From Mucilaginibacter sp. MD40 (GTDB lineage Bacteria; Bacteroidota; Bacteroidia; Sphingobacteriales; Sphingobacteriaceae), in NCBI RefSeq assembly GCF_002288635.1, contig NZ_NRSW01000001.1, positions 1,072,071-1,136,070 of the forward strand: a DNA stretch of 64,000 nt. Direction: 5' to 3'. The position numbers and the translations under genes were made by a program. Under the pieces are notes generated by a model. That model saw only the letters and a program-made list of their open reading frames with translations. It was not told the DNA's origin and ran no database searches. This document shows, in pieces, positions 26,601 through 35,034 of this stretch (the first letter of the stretch is position 1; each line of letters opens with the position of its first letter).

Positions 26601-26871
26601 TAACTCTCCGCTGGTGTCAAGCGCGGCATTCTGGAAACTTCGTGAGGTATCATTAAACTTCGATCTTAGCCAGTTTATCAAACGCACAGGCTTTATTAAA
26701 GGCTTAAATTTTGCGTTAACCGGCCGTAACCTTGCTTTATGGAAACCAAAAAGCAACCCATGGACCGACCCAGAGTTTGCTGATACCAGCGGTAATGGCG
26801 TAGGTACTACCAGTGCGGCCCAAACCCCTGCTACACGTATTTATGGTGCAGACCTTAAAGTAACATTTTAA
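23644..26871 (+). CDS. SusC/RagA family TonB-linked outer-membrane protein
   Basis: A 1075-residue SusC-like transporter for uptake of glycans or peptides. Signal peptide ends at VYAQ (22). A carboxypeptidase-regulatory-like domain (ITGTVVAKDDGLPIPGVTVKVKGT, 25-95) precedes the plug (about 100-230), which has IKLRGNRSIAGNNNALIVIDGIP and ILKGAGAAAIYGSEASNGAVLITTKRG, a standard SusC plug ending. The barrel fills the rest and ends in AATRIYGADLKVTF with a terminal aromatic residue. It is followed after 13 bp by SusD, forming a two-component uptake pair, and then by a DUF1735 lipoprotein. No sigma factor or anti-sigma gene flanks it. Confidence 0.96.
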   Translation: MKKLLLVSLCFLSLFVTQVYAQNRTITGTVVAKDDGLPIPGVTVKVKGTTIGTQTSPSGKYSLSVPANSTLVVSFIGYNAQEIKVGGSSVVNVTLEPSVNQIGEVLVTGALGIKKAKRETAFATTNVSGKDINQTNVTNFANGLTAKVAGLAIQTVDNSIDPNVTIKLRGNRSIAGNNNALIVIDGIPAPYGAINSINPDDIAETQILKGAGAAAIYGSEASNGAVLITTKRGASNGKPVISYNNSFQLQQVGFFPKFQNTYGMYGGEGDPYIDPLTGGALYVPYENQLYGPAYDPTGNTKVQVGYPAGSATGPTLVVPYKALKKNPIESFFNTGIVEQNEVSVQQGDANNSFYLSAQNVYSKGVVPNDKNLRTSVSSRGARTLGMFKADYSVSYTKTDVSTYGTGYNGSILYTNLMQWPAFLDIKQFRNSNSGTFSNPSDFYDAYAINPYWIVDNSRYNTSRDVFLSNLKLSLTPTKWMDLAYHVSYNFGINQRRFTRKQVTFTPYGVSDPYGASSVQASFKNTLLAPGQVEDVYQFGDGTLNGYPGGYARLQGDATVNLHHTFFNDFKTSLLLGNTVWQQRYKTQTTSSNSLLVPDVYNVAFIGGIPTASESESKIRQIAFFADLNIGYKNYAFFEGTLRNDRDSRLPSKNRSFYYPSGKLSFVPTDAFSFMKDNKVLNYLKLYGSLSRVGNISIGSYQINNIYGVTSGFPYGSLGGLSAGTTNYSPDLKPEQITEIETGFEAALFNSRLNVNATYYKQNSKNQTLRVQTSAATGYNFSLLNVGEVQSSGFEFEANGDILTKAANNFGWRLGGNFSINDSKVISLIPGVNTFDVLTFGTASVSAKVGQPFPLLRGTDLNRDPQGRVIVDAKTGLPSTNQAPIDFGRTTPKYILGVTSAWSYKFVTLNAVAEYRGGYVIYNQVGSTMNFGGSSYVSASAGRSRFIFPNSVINTGTAANPVYTPNTSVSIQDGNYGFWQSSPYNTANSPLVSSAAFWKLREVSLNFDLSQFIKRTGFIKGLNFALTGRNLALWKPKSNPWTDPEFADTSGNGVGTTSAAQTPATRIYGADLKVTF

Positions 26872-26884
26872 TTAACAGACGACA

Positions 26885-28387
26885 ATGAAAAAGAATATAA
26901 TTACCATAGCTCTTTTAACGCTCGGGTTAACCGCGTGTAAAAAGGACTTCCTAAGTTTGGAAACGAACCCGAACTCGCCGTCATCAACAACCCCCCAGTT
27001 TACTTTGGCCGGAGCACTAAAAACAGCTGCGGATATCGCTATCACGAGCGGCCAGTATAACGCGTATGCAACCTGGGCAGGTCAATGGGCGCCAAGCGGT
27101 AACTATGTACCAAGTGTACCGTTACAGCAATACAACTTTGATAATACCGCTTACCAAACATGGAGCAACTTATATCAGAATGCTACCAACTTTAACAACC
27201 TGGTTAAATTTGGCACAGCCGATGCCTCATTGGCCAAATTCCAGGCTATAGGTATGATCATGAAGGTGTACGATTTCCAGCAATTGGTGGATAGCTACAA
27301 CAACGTGCCTTACACAGACGCATTTAAAGCACCCGACGTACTTTTCCCTAAATATGACAACGGTGCCGATATCTACAAGGATTTGGTAACCAAATTGGAT
27401 GATGCTATAAAACTGATCAACGCGAGCGGCTCGGCAACTGATCCGGGCAGTTCAGACATCATGTTCAAAGGCGACATGACCAAATGGAAAAAATTCGCGA
27501 ACACCTTAAAATTACGTCTGGCCATCCGCCAAAGTAATTTAGATGGTGGTACGGCGAAAGCTGCTTTAGCTGCTACAGCAGGCGAAGGTTACATTGATGA
27601 TACTTTCCAGGCTTCTTTAAACCCGGGTTACACCAATAGCGACGCTTTCGGTGGCCAGGCCAGCCCTTTCTGGAGAGTTTACGGTTTTGACCAAAATGGT
27701 AACCTGATAGGTGGCTCAAATGACTATTGGAGAGCCAACGCTTTTGAAGTTAACCTGTTAAAATCATTAAACGACGACAGGTTATCACGCATATACGCGC
27801 CGATCACTTCTGATGCATCAGGCAACACTTACACTGGTATTGTTTTTGGTTCTTCTACAGCTGCTCCAAATCCAAATACAAGCGGCATCGGCCCGGGCTT
27901 GCTTAAGTCTCCTACAATGGACGCAATTATATTATCGTCGGCACAATCATTGTTCTTACAAGCAGAAGCCGCGGCACGTGGTTACATTACCGGTGATGCC
28001 GCAACGCTTTACAACAAGGCGATAACCGCTTCTTATGTAAACTTCGGCGTGGCGAATGCAACTGCGTTAGCAACAGCATACTACACTCAGGCATCGGTTG
28101 CTTATCCTGTAGCAGGCACCTTAGATGATAAAGTGAAGGCTATCATCACTCAAAAGTACATCGCTGTTACAGGTTATGAAAGAAGCGAAGCATTCTATGA
28201 GTTTAAAAGAACAGGTTATCCTACCGGTGTTCCTCGTTCTGTGGATCCTAAAGCTTTAGGTACAACTATACCTAATCGTGTATACTATCCACAATCTGAA
28301 TATTCTCAAAATGCTAACCAGGTAGCCACTCAAGGAAAGATCGATATTTTTTCATCACAAATATTCTGGGCCAAGAAAAGCAATTAA
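26885..28387 (+). CDS. SusD/RagB family nutrient-binding outer-membrane lipoprotein
   Basis: A 500-residue surface lipoprotein, lid of the SusC channel. A type II signal ends at GLTAC (Cys18) followed by KKDFLSLETNPNSPSSTT. The first third has a TPR-like helical scaffold (TWSNLYQNATNFNNLVKFG and KFQAIGMIMKVYDFQQLVDSYNNVPYTDAF, typical SusD). The last part has YITQKYIAVTGYERSEAFYEFKRTGYP-like sequence, which places it in the SusD-like_2 group ('nutrient-binding outer membrane lipoprotein'). It lies between SusC (13 bp) and DUF1735 (12 bp) and must share their operon. The ligand is unknown. Confidence 0.95.
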   Translation: MKKNIITIALLTLGLTACKKDFLSLETNPNSPSSTTPQFTLAGALKTAADIAITSGQYNAYATWAGQWAPSGNYVPSVPLQQYNFDNTAYQTWSNLYQNATNFNNLVKFGTADASLAKFQAIGMIMKVYDFQQLVDSYNNVPYTDAFKAPDVLFPKYDNGADIYKDLVTKLDDAIKLINASGSATDPGSSDIMFKGDMTKWKKFANTLKLRLAIRQSNLDGGTAKAALAATAGEGYIDDTFQASLNPGYTNSDAFGGQASPFWRVYGFDQNGNLIGGSNDYWRANAFEVNLLKSLNDDRLSRIYAPITSDASGNTYTGIVFGSSTAAPNPNTSGIGPGLLKSPTMDAIILSSAQSLFLQAEAAARGYITGDAATLYNKAITASYVNFGVANATALATAYYTQASVAYPVAGTLDDKVKAIITQKYIAVTGYERSEAFYEFKRTGYPTGVPRSVDPKALGTTIPNRVYYPQSEYSQNANQVATQGKIDIFSSQIFWAKKSN

Positions 28388-28399
28388 TTATACATTGAC

Positions 28400-29236
28400 A
28401 TGAAAAGAAATCTTAAAATCAAATCATATATCATGCTCGGGGTAACGGCTCTCTTAGGCCTTAGCTCATGTTTAAAAGACAGCAGATATATTGATTTCAG
28501 CAAAAATGAGCCATTGGTTGAGTTTCCTCTGGCCGCTAACGCGGGAGTATTACAGTCCGCAGCTTTTGATATCAGCAATAACCCAAGCAACCTGCAGGTA
28601 GCGGTAAATGTTGCTTCTCCTGCTCCGTTAACATCTGCATTAGATGTTACTGTGGGTGTTCAGAATCAAGCCGCGCTGGATGCTTTTAATACAGCGAATG
28701 GTACAACTTATACTTTGCTGCCAGCTGCCGCTTATTCTTTACCTGCTAAAGTAACTGTACCTGCCAATCAACGTATTGGTATATTAAATGTTACTATCAA
28801 CAGCAGTAAGATAGACCCATCTGGTAATTATGCCCTGCCATTGATCATTACTGATGCCAGCGGCAAAAAAATCAGTAATTACAACACCATCGTTTACGGC
28901 GTTTCGGTAAAGAACCAGTATGACGGTGTTTACACCAGTACAGGTACAAGGGTTCACCCAACTTTAGGTCCGTTCCCTTTCAACTACACTGTAACTATGT
29001 CTACAGCAGGTGCTACTTCAATTACCGGTGGTGCTTTGGCCGACTTACGTTCAGATCTGAAAATTACAGTTAACGCTGATAATTCAGTTTCTCTGTCAAG
29101 TAATGCTCAGCCAAGTGTTACGTTAACTCCGGGTGGTGTTAACAAGTATGACCCAGCAACCAAAACATTCACGCTGACTTATTACTACAACACTGCAGCT
29201 CCGCGTACCATTACGCAGGTATTGAAGAAACAGTAA
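28400..29236 (+). CDS. DUF1735-type surface lipoprotein in the SusCD operon
   Basis: A 278-residue lipoprotein: signal ends at GLSSC (Cys24). The N-terminal half contains the DUF1735 beta-sandwich (VAVNVASPAPLTSALDVTVGVQNQAALDAFNTANGTTYTLLPAAAYSLP), the C-terminal half (about 165-278, YDGVYTSTGTRVHPT...) resembles the DUF4361-type domain. Such proteins sit beside SusCD pairs and are thought to be surface glycan-binding or peptide-binding accessories. Start is the first ATG after SusD. A strong terminator follows, closing the operon. Confidence 0.88.
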   Translation: MKRNLKIKSYIMLGVTALLGLSSCLKDSRYIDFSKNEPLVEFPLAANAGVLQSAAFDISNNPSNLQVAVNVASPAPLTSALDVTVGVQNQAALDAFNTANGTTYTLLPAAAYSLPAKVTVPANQRIGILNVTINSSKIDPSGNYALPLIITDASGKKISNYNTIVYGVSVKNQYDGVYTSTGTRVHPTLGPFPFNYTVTMSTAGATSITGGALADLRSDLKITVNADNSVSLSSNAQPSVTLTPGGVNKYDPATKTFTLTYYYNTAAPRTITQVLKKQ

Positions 29237-29259
29237 ATAATTAACTTAAATAATTAAAT

Positions 29260-29297
29260 AAGCCGCCTCGTAATTAAACTATGAGGCGGCTTTTTTG
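29260..29297 (+). terminator. intrinsic terminator of the SusCD operon
   Basis: Stem AAGCCGCCTC (29260-29269) with GAGGCGGCTT (29283-29292) and a T-run on the plus strand. Confidence 0.9.
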
Positions 29298-29321
29298 TCT
29301 AAATACTAAAATTATCACACT

Positions 29322-30266
29322 ATGAAAACATCTATCATTCTTTTTTCGGGCTTGTTAATTTCTTTATCAGCTGCTGCTCAAAAGTCAGTATTAGTAAAAG
29401 GTAATATCGTTGATAAACAAAGCCAAGGTGTGCCCTACGCCTTTGTAAGATCAATAGGAAGTACCAATGCTGTTTATGCTGATTCTACCGGAGCTTTCTC
29501 CATTAAGGCCGACCCCTCTTCTAAATTGCAGGTGAGCGTAAATAACCAGGTGGTTAAAACTGTACCTGCAAACCAAGGTAACATTACGCTCGATATAGAT
29601 GCATCTGCCTTGCCTAAAGCCTCAGCAGGTTCTGACAAAGGCATTTTTAGTGTACACAAAGATGCAGCGACAACACGTTTCGCCGGCGTTATCAGTACAC
29701 AGTCAAAAGAGGTAAAGGGTAAGCGGTTTGTATCAGAAAATTGGCTGAGGGGCTATGTTGTAGATAAACAGGATTCTGTACTAAGCGATGCCGGCTATTA
29801 CTTCAATTATGATATGCTGGATGGTGATATGGTTTATACTACAGACAAAAATAATGTAAGCAAAATTGCCAAAGACGAGTACAAAAAGATCGTATTATTT
29901 GATAATGCCGGTAAGCAATACGCTTTTGCTTATGTACCCTCTATAGACAATTCACATTTTGTTATGGTGGTTGCCGACGGTAAAAAGTATAAAGTATATA
30001 AGAAAATGTATGTTAAGTTTGTTAAAGCTACTTTCCAAACAAATGGTATTGCTTCAACCGGTAACAATTATGATGAATACCAGGAGGATGACACCTATTT
30101 TCTTGTAAAGGACGGAGCCGCGCCTCTAAAGCTTAATTTAAAGAAGAAAGCCCTTAAAGAAGCATTTGGATTAACCGATGATCAATTAAATAAATATATG
30201 CCGTCATCGAATAAGATAGATGATGCTTATGTTGACGAGCTGGTTGCGAAAATAGAAGGTAATTAA
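29322..30266 (+). CDS. secreted protein with carboxypeptidase-regulatory-like domain, function unknown
   Basis: A 314-residue Sec-exported protein (signal ends AAAQ, about 20). The N-terminal beta-sandwich (VKGNIVDKQSQGVPYAFVRSIGSTNAVYADSTGAFSI, about 24-62) resembles CarboxypepD_reg-like domains. The rest (about 90-314) alternates short beta strands and polar loops with many Lys, Tyr and Asp, and a Lys-rich helical tail (LKLNLKKKALKEAFGLTDDQLNKYM). I recognise no catalytic motif. It follows the SusCD terminator, so it may be separately expressed. Confidence 0.8.
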   Translation: MKTSIILFSGLLISLSAAAQKSVLVKGNIVDKQSQGVPYAFVRSIGSTNAVYADSTGAFSIKADPSSKLQVSVNNQVVKTVPANQGNITLDIDASALPKASAGSDKGIFSVHKDAATTRFAGVISTQSKEVKGKRFVSENWLRGYVVDKQDSVLSDAGYYFNYDMLDGDMVYTTDKNNVSKIAKDEYKKIVLFDNAGKQYAFAYVPSIDNSHFVMVVADGKKYKVYKKMYVKFVKATFQTNGIASTGNNYDEYQEDDTYFLVKDGAAPLKLNLKKKALKEAFGLTDDQLNKYMPSSNKIDDAYVDELVAKIEGN

Positions 30267-30269
30267 AAA

Positions 30270-30299
30270 AATAGGCTAAAGAAATTTAGCCTATTTTTT
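30270..30299. terminator. bidirectional terminator between unknown secreted gene and DoxX
   Basis: Perfect 11-bp stem, AATAGGCTAAA (30270-30280) with TTTAGCCTATT (30285-30295), GAAA loop, T-run afterwards on plus and A/T before on minus. It overlaps the end of the DoxX gene. Confidence 0.85.
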
Positions 30300-30698
30300 A
30301 TCCACACTATATCTTCCCGGGCCAATAAACAATAAACCCGCAAATATGAGCGCGTCGTCAATAGCGTGAGAGGCGCCCATGAGGCCGTCGCCGCTGCCGA
30401 GGTGGCTGGCTGCCGCTACGATCATGTTAATGATGAGTAGCAAACATACCGGGCGAAAGACTAACCCTACAATTAATAAAAAGCCACCGAGCGCTTCAAC
30501 AATGGCTGCCATAAAACCCCAGAATACCGGCGCAAAGGTAATGCCCACATATTTGGTTGCCGAGCCTATCTCGCCCCATAAATGAGGGCCGCCCATCAGT
30601 TTAGGGTAGCCATGATAGATAAACATGGCGCCGAGGCCAACACGGGTAATAAGTAAGCCAAAATCTTTATACTGGTTTAATTTGCTTAGGTATGCCAT
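30291..30698 (-). CDS. DoxX family membrane protein
   Basis: A 135-residue small membrane protein with four helices. It has the DoxX motif pattern: LLITRVGLGAMFIYHGYPKLMGGP, then GITFAPVFWGFMAAIVEALGGFLLIVGLVFRPV and a final SHAIDDALIFAGLLFIGPG. The family includes the thiosulfate:quinone oxidoreductase small subunit and oxidative-stress proteins, but most members have unknown roles. The frame extends to 30743; ATG 30698 (MAYLSKLNQYK) is the conserved start. LD-carboxypeptidase lies 10 bp upstream on the same strand, so they may be cotranscribed. Confidence 0.9.
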   Translation of the reverse strand: MAYLSKLNQYKDFGLLITRVGLGAMFIYHGYPKLMGGPHLWGEIGSATKYVGITFAPVFWGFMAAIVEALGGFLLIVGLVFRPVCLLLIINMIVAAASHLGSGDGLMGASHAIDDALIFAGLLFIGPGRYSVDKK

Positions 30699-30708
30699 GG
30701 TATATGGT

Positions 30709-31623
30709 TTAGTAATTAATGATCGTTTGGTTTTCCTGCACATCTAAATATACGGATTGCCCCAATATTAAACTGCAGTTATTGGAAATATGCCCGGCTG
30801 GGAAATCAAAGCACACCGGGTAATGATAGTCTTTTACTATATCCATCACTATTTCGGGGAGCGTTTGCCCGAAGGGGATGTCGTTATCTTTCAAATCAGT
30901 AAACCCGCCGATGATGAACCCAGCTAAATGCTCCAGCTTACCCGCTCTTTTAAGGCAGCGCAGCATACGGTCAACCGCGTATAGGTACTCGCCAACATCT
31001 TCCAGGAATAGTATTTTACCTGTGTAATCCACATCGCTCGCCGAGCCGGATATAGCTACCATTAACGACAGGTTGCCACCAACCAATATGCCGTTGGCTT
31101 TGCCCTGGCGGTTACAGGTGTTTGCCGGCAACGTGTATCTTAACTCCTCACCAAATAAGGCCATCCTGAGGGTTTCCAGCGAGTATTTGGAAGCATCGGG
31201 AATGTTGAGGGGCATTTGCCCGTGTATGCAAGCGATACCATAGTTGCTAATGATATGCGCGTGCAGCAGCGTAATGTCACTAAAGCCGATGAGCCATTTG
31301 GGCTTGTCCGTTAACCCGCCGAAGTTGACCAGGTCAACCATGCGGATGGTGCCATAACCACCGCGTGCGCAAATGATGGCCTTTATGCTGTCATCGTCAA
31401 TAAAACGTTGCAGATCTGCGGTCCTGAAAGCGTCATCCCCTGCAAACTGGTGATAGGACGCGTTTACAGTATCGCCGAGTACCACCTCAAGGCCCCAGCT
31501 GGTAAGGAGTTGTGCGGCATCCGTCATGGGGATGGGCAACTTTTTAGCCGGGCAGGTAATGGCTACCTTGTCGCCTTTTTTTAAATATGGGGGTATAATG
31601 GTCGGCAATCCGTTAGTCGGCAT
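30709..31623 (-). CDS. ldcA: LD-carboxypeptidase (muramoyltetrapeptide carboxypeptidase)
   Basis: A 304-residue S66 serine peptidase that removes the terminal D-Ala from murein tetrapeptides in the cytoplasm during cell-wall recycling. The nucleophile Ser115 lies in LIGFSDITLLHA. Other motifs: ICARGGYGTIRMVDLV (84-99), LFLEDVGEYLYAVDRML with the catalytic Glu, and FPAGHISNN with the catalytic His. Length is normal. It is divergent from metG, separated by 125 bp that contains the tandem CCGGACTTT-type repeat. Confidence 0.93.
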   Translation of the reverse strand: MPTNGLPTIIPPYLKKGDKVAITCPAKKLPIPMTDAAQLLTSWGLEVVLGDTVNASYHQFAGDDAFRTADLQRFIDDDSIKAIICARGGYGTIRMVDLVNFGGLTDKPKWLIGFSDITLLHAHIISNYGIACIHGQMPLNIPDASKYSLETLRMALFGEELRYTLPANTCNRQGKANGILVGGNLSLMVAISGSASDVDYTGKILFLEDVGEYLYAVDRMLRCLKRAGKLEHLAGFIIGGFTDLKDNDIPFGQTLPEIVMDIVKDYHYPVCFDFPAGHISNNCSLILGQSVYLDVQENQTIINY

Positions 31624-31667
31624 AAGTCCGTAAGATTAGGATAAGATCAAAAAAGCATATTCTGTCA

Positions 31668-31711
31668 TCCGGTCTTACAGACTTCCCGTCTTTCCGGACT
31701 TTCTGACTTAA
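31668..31711. repeat. degenerate 9-bp tandem repeat (AAGTCCGGA family)
   Basis: On the minus strand the stretch reads as four to five units of about 9 bp: AAGTCAGA, AAGTCCGGA, AAGACGGG, AAGTCTGTA and then AGACCGG. It sits in the divergent ldcA-metG gap, and AAGTCCGTAAG also occurs at 31623-31633. From memory, such units are common between genes of Sphingobacteriaceae. Confidence 0.6.
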
Positions 31712-31717
31712 AAGATT

Positions 31718-31725
31718 TATCTTTG
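31718..31725 (+). promoter_or_regulatory. metG promoter -7 element TATCTTTG
   Basis: Exact TAnnTTTG match, 23 bp before the metG ATG, giving a leader of about 16-18 nt. Confidence 0.6.
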
Positions 31726-31748
31726 CAAATTAATAAACATCCGCATTA

Positions 31749-33818
31749 ATGTCGCAACTTAACAAATATAAACGCTTTACCATTACATCCGCGCTGCCTT
31801 ATGCCAACGGGCCTTTGCATATAGGTCACCTGGCCGGCGCCTACCTCCCTGCCGATATTTTTGTGCGCTACCTGCGGGTGCTGAAGAAAGACGTAGTATA
31901 CATTTGCGGCTCTGATGAGCATGGTGCCGCCATTACCATAAAAGCCAAAAAAGAGGGGACAACACCACAGGCTATTATTGATAAATACCATAAGCAAATA
32001 AAGGATAGCTTTGAGGAGTTTGGTGTGTCGTTCGATATTTACCACCGCACGTCATCGGCTATCCATCACGATCTGTCGCAGGAGTTTTTCCTGAACCTGT
32101 ACGAGAAGGGCGAGTTTGTAGAAAAGTTCTCGGAGCAATACTATGATGAAGACTTTGACCAGTTCCTGGCTGATCGTTACATTACCGGTACCTGCCCCGT
32201 TTGCAGCAACGACCGCGCTTATGGCGATCAGTGCGAAAACTGCGGAACATCACTCAACCCTACCGACCTCATCAACCCGGTATCTACCTTAAGCGGAAAA
32301 GCACCTGTATTAAAGCCTACCAAACACTGGTACCTGCCGTTAGACAAATATCAGCCCTGGCTCGAAAAATGGATAGACGAGAAAGAAGGGGAGTGGAAGG
32401 TAAACGTGTTTGGGCAGTGCCGCTCATGGCTCAAATCGGGTTTGCAACCCCGCTCCATGACCCGCGACCTCGACTGGGGGATTGACGTGCCGCTTGAAGA
32501 AGCTAAAGGCAAAAAGCTATATGTTTGGATGGACGCGCCTATAGGCTATATCTCTGCTACCAAGCAATGGGCTATTGATAACCAGAAGGACTGGCAGCAG
32601 TACTGGAAAAAACAGGCGGATGATGCCGATGATACCTGCCTCATCCATTTCATAGGTAAGGATAACATTGTGTTCCACTGTATCATCTTCCCGGCGATAT
32701 TGAAGGCGCATGGCGAATACGTGTTGCCGCAAAATGTGCCGGCGAACGAGTTCCTGAACCTGGAGGGCGATAAACTCTCTACCTCGCGTAACCATGCGGT
32801 ATGGCTGCACGAGTACCTGGAAGAATTTCCGGGTAAGCAGGATGAACTGCGCTATGTGCTTACCTCTATATTACCTGAAACGGCCGACAGCGAGTTTACC
32901 TGGAAGGATTACCAAGCCCGCGTAAATAACGAATTGGTAGCCATATTAGGCAACTATGTTAACCGGGTAATGATACTGATGCATAAGTTTTTTGACGGCA
33001 AGGTAGAAAGCGAAGGTGGCAATATAACATTTACCGATAGCGAACTGAACGCGGAGGTTGGCCGGTACTACGATGAGTTGGGCAAAAACCTCGAAAGTTA
33101 CCGTTTCCGCCAGGCCTTACAGAATGTAATGGATATGGCCCGTTTGGGTAACCGTTATTTAACTGAACAGGAGCCCTGGAAATCCATTAAAACCGATGCA
33201 GCAGCGGCTAAAAATGCCCTGCACAACAGCCTGGTATTGATAGGCCATCTAGCTACCTGCCTGCAGCCATTTCTGCCGCGCACCGCCGAAAAGATTTTTG
33301 GTATGCTTAACGTTGCCCCGGTAGCGTTTGATGAAGAAATTACCTTTGCCAACGGCCACCAATTGAATGCCTCCTCGTTACTGTTTGAGAAAATTGAGGA
33401 TGAGGCCATAGAAAAGCAGGTGCAAAAACTGGCAGACAAAAAAGCTGCTGCAGCCGCGGCGCCTAAGCTGGCACCGGTTGCTCCGGCCAAGGCTAATATC
33501 AGTTTTGATGATTTTTCGGGTATGGATATCCGCACGGGTACTATCCTTACCGCCGAAAAGGTGGCCAAAACCAAAAAACTGTTAAAGCTCACTATTGATA
33601 CCGGTATAGACCAGCGCACCGTAGTATCGGGCATTGCCGAGCACTACGAGCCGGAAGCGATCATTGGGCAGCAGGTGAGCATATTAGTTAACCTGGAGCC
33701 TCGCGAAATAAAAGGTATTATGTCGCAGGGGATGATCCTGATGGCCGAGAATGCCGAAGGTAAGCTATGTTTTGTATCGCCTACAGGCGCCATGCCGAAC
33801 GGATCGGTTATCCGATAG
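31749..33818 (+). CDS. metG: methionine--tRNA ligase
   Basis: A 689-residue class I aminoacyl-tRNA synthetase for Met. HIGH motif PLHIGHLAG (22-30), a zinc-knuckle insertion [18 protein letters not shown] (about 146-163), the KMSKS-loop variant KLSTSR (around 347), the anticodon-binding helical domain (450-550), and an attached C-terminal OB-fold tRNA-binding domain ([12 protein letters not shown], residue about 580 onward, ending [12 protein letters not shown]). An Ala/Lys-rich linker ([18 protein letters not shown]) joins the domains. Length fits the homodimeric large form. Confidence 0.97.
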   Translation: MSQLNKYKRFTITSALPYANGPLHIGHLAGAYLPADIFVRYLRVLKKDVVYICGSDEHGAAITIKAKKEGTTPQAIIDKYHKQIKDSFEEFGVSFDIYHRTSSAIHHDLSQEFFLNLYEKGEFVEKFSEQYYDEDFDQFLADRYITGTCPVCSNDRAYGDQCENCGTSLNPTDLINPVSTLSGKAPVLKPTKHWYLPLDKYQPWLEKWIDEKEGEWKVNVFGQCRSWLKSGLQPRSMTRDLDWGIDVPLEEAKGKKLYVWMDAPIGYISATKQWAIDNQKDWQQYWKKQADDADDTCLIHFIGKDNIVFHCIIFPAILKAHGEYVLPQNVPANEFLNLEGDKLSTSRNHAVWLHEYLEEFPGKQDELRYVLTSILPETADSEFTWKDYQARVNNELVAILGNYVNRVMILMHKFFDGKVESEGGNITFTDSELNAEVGRYYDELGKNLESYRFRQALQNVMDMARLGNRYLTEQEPWKSIKTDAAAAKNALHNSLVLIGHLATCLQPFLPRTAEKIFGMLNVAPVAFDEEITFANGHQLNASSLLFEKIEDEAIEKQVQKLADKKAAAAAAPKLAPVAPAKANISFDDFSGMDIRTGTILTAEKVAKTKKLLKLTIDTGIDQRTVVSGIAEHYEPEAIIGQQVSILVNLEPREIKGIMSQGMILMAENAEGKLCFVSPTGAMPNGSVIR

Positions 33819-33862
33819 ATTTTTTCTGCAAAAAAGTAATATAGCGTTAAACTTAAGCTAAG

Positions 33863-33897
33863 GGTTAAAGTCATAGCTTTAAACAAAAACTTTAACC
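33863..33897 (+). repeat. 9-bp inverted repeat upstream of lipoprotein gene
   Basis: GGTTAAAGT (33863-33871) is the exact inverted partner of ACTTTAACC (33889-33897), with a 17-nt spacer, ending 9 bp before the ATG at 33907. It could be an operator or a 5'-leader hairpin. Confidence 0.45.
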
Positions 33898-33906
33898 TAT
33901 TTCATA

Positions 33907-34755
33907 ATGAAAAAGCTTTTACTCCCCGCTGTATTACTTTTTACTATCGCGTTGGCTTCCTGCAGCCGTTACCAGGTAAACGTGATCAGTAGTACCAATT
34001 CGCGCCAAAACCAGGAATCGGGCGATTTTGAGTTTGAGAACGATTCTGTAAAAATATCTTATTCCTTTTACGGCAGCGATGCCCCGGTACAAGTTACCGT
34101 ATATAACAAGCTGGATAAGCCGCAGTATGTAGACTGGCAAAAGTCGGCGGTAATTGTGGGTAATGAAGCTATCAGTTACACGCCTGATAAAATAAATATC
34201 AACGGCAACGTCGCCGCTCAAACCAATACTTATAAAGCATTTAGTACGCCGGTTACCGGTACGCCGTCGTATACGTCGGGTAATATCAATGCCGTAGCCA
34301 GCCTGCCACAATCAACAACATTTTTGCCGCCGCATACGCAAAGTACGATGGCTACCGTGCGCCTGGCCAATGGCTTTTTGCCGGTGCCTGATAGCGCTTA
34401 TAAGAAAGTGCGTATGCTGCATAGTGGCTACGATCCTAACGGCTTTACTAAAGTAAACACCGCGTACTTTGAGCAGGTTAATTCTCCGCTGGCCTTTAAA
34501 AGCTATTTAACCTTTTATACGGTTGATGGTAGCCAGACCAGCCCGGTAGTATATCAGCAAAGTTTTTATGTATCTAAAACGTTTACCACGCTTATGTCGC
34601 CCACAAATTTCGCGGGCTTTGAACAAAAACGAGGCTATTATTTTGTAACCTCAAAAGCTACGGGATATGCCAAAACCATGACGGTGGTTGGCGCGGCAGC
34701 CCTTATAGGCGGCGCGGCGGCCGTTGCTGATAAAAACCACGAGGGCAGTAGATAA
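33907..34755 (+). CDS. predicted lipoprotein, unknown
   Basis: A 282-residue lipoprotein with a type II signal ending IALASC (Cys19). The mature part is beta-rich (SVKISYSFYGSDAPVQVTVYNKLDKPQYVDW, about 48-78) with several Ser/Thr-rich turns (SYTSGNINAVASLPQSTTFLPP). A hydrophobic Gly/Ala-rich helix (VVGAAALIGGAAAVA, about 262-276) lies near the C-terminus, which may be a transmembrane or membrane-inserting segment. No family recognised. tRNA-Arg begins 73 bp after the stop. Confidence 0.8.
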   Translation: MKKLLLPAVLLFTIALASCSRYQVNVISSTNSRQNQESGDFEFENDSVKISYSFYGSDAPVQVTVYNKLDKPQYVDWQKSAVIVGNEAISYTPDKININGNVAAQTNTYKAFSTPVTGTPSYTSGNINAVASLPQSTTFLPPHTQSTMATVRLANGFLPVPDSAYKKVRMLHSGYDPNGFTKVNTAYFEQVNSPLAFKSYLTFYTVDGSQTSPVVYQQSFYVSKTFTTLMSPTNFAGFEQKRGYYFVTSKATGYAKTMTVVGAAALIGGAAAVADKNHEGSR

Positions 34756-34828
34756 ATAGCCGTTTAAAAATTTAAAGGGTAATTGCGGGGCTCATGTAAA
34801 ATTTGCACATTTGCATTTCCAAATTACT

Positions 34829-34900
34829 GGCCCTGTAGTTCAACGGATAGAATAGAAGTTTCCTAAACTTTAGATATGAGTTCGATTCTCGTCGGGGCTA
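34829..34900 (+). tRNA. tRNA-Arg (anticodon CCT)
   Basis: A 72-nt cloverleaf. Acceptor GGCCCTG pairs with CGGGGCT (two G-T pairs), D-stem GTTC/GAAT, anticodon stem GAAGT/ACTTT with loop TTCCTAA (anticodon CCT, reads AGG), T-stem ATGAG/CTCGT with loop TTCGATT, discriminator A. CCA is not encoded. Upstream ATTTGC repeats resemble a -7 element. It borders the orphan sheath cluster. Confidence 0.9.
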
Positions 34901-34905
34901 CTGAA

Positions 34906-34938
34906 ATAGCCGCCTTTATGTTATGTAGAGGCGGCTAT
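34906..34938 (+). terminator. terminator-like hairpin after tRNA-Arg
   Basis: Ten-bp stem, ATAGCCGCCT (34906-34915) with AGGCGGCTAT (34929-34938), 13-nt loop, moderate T content after. Confidence 0.7.
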
Positions 34939-35034
34939 TGTATTTATAGGTTTAGCTATGTACGTATAATTTACTTCAGGCTAAATTATACGAGAATTAG
35001 TATTCATGTGAATTATTATTTTTGAGAGATTTAC

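Noticed and set aside
32201..32485. ORF inside metG in another frame
   Set aside because: Shadow of the aminoacyl-tRNA synthetase; base composition follows metG codons.
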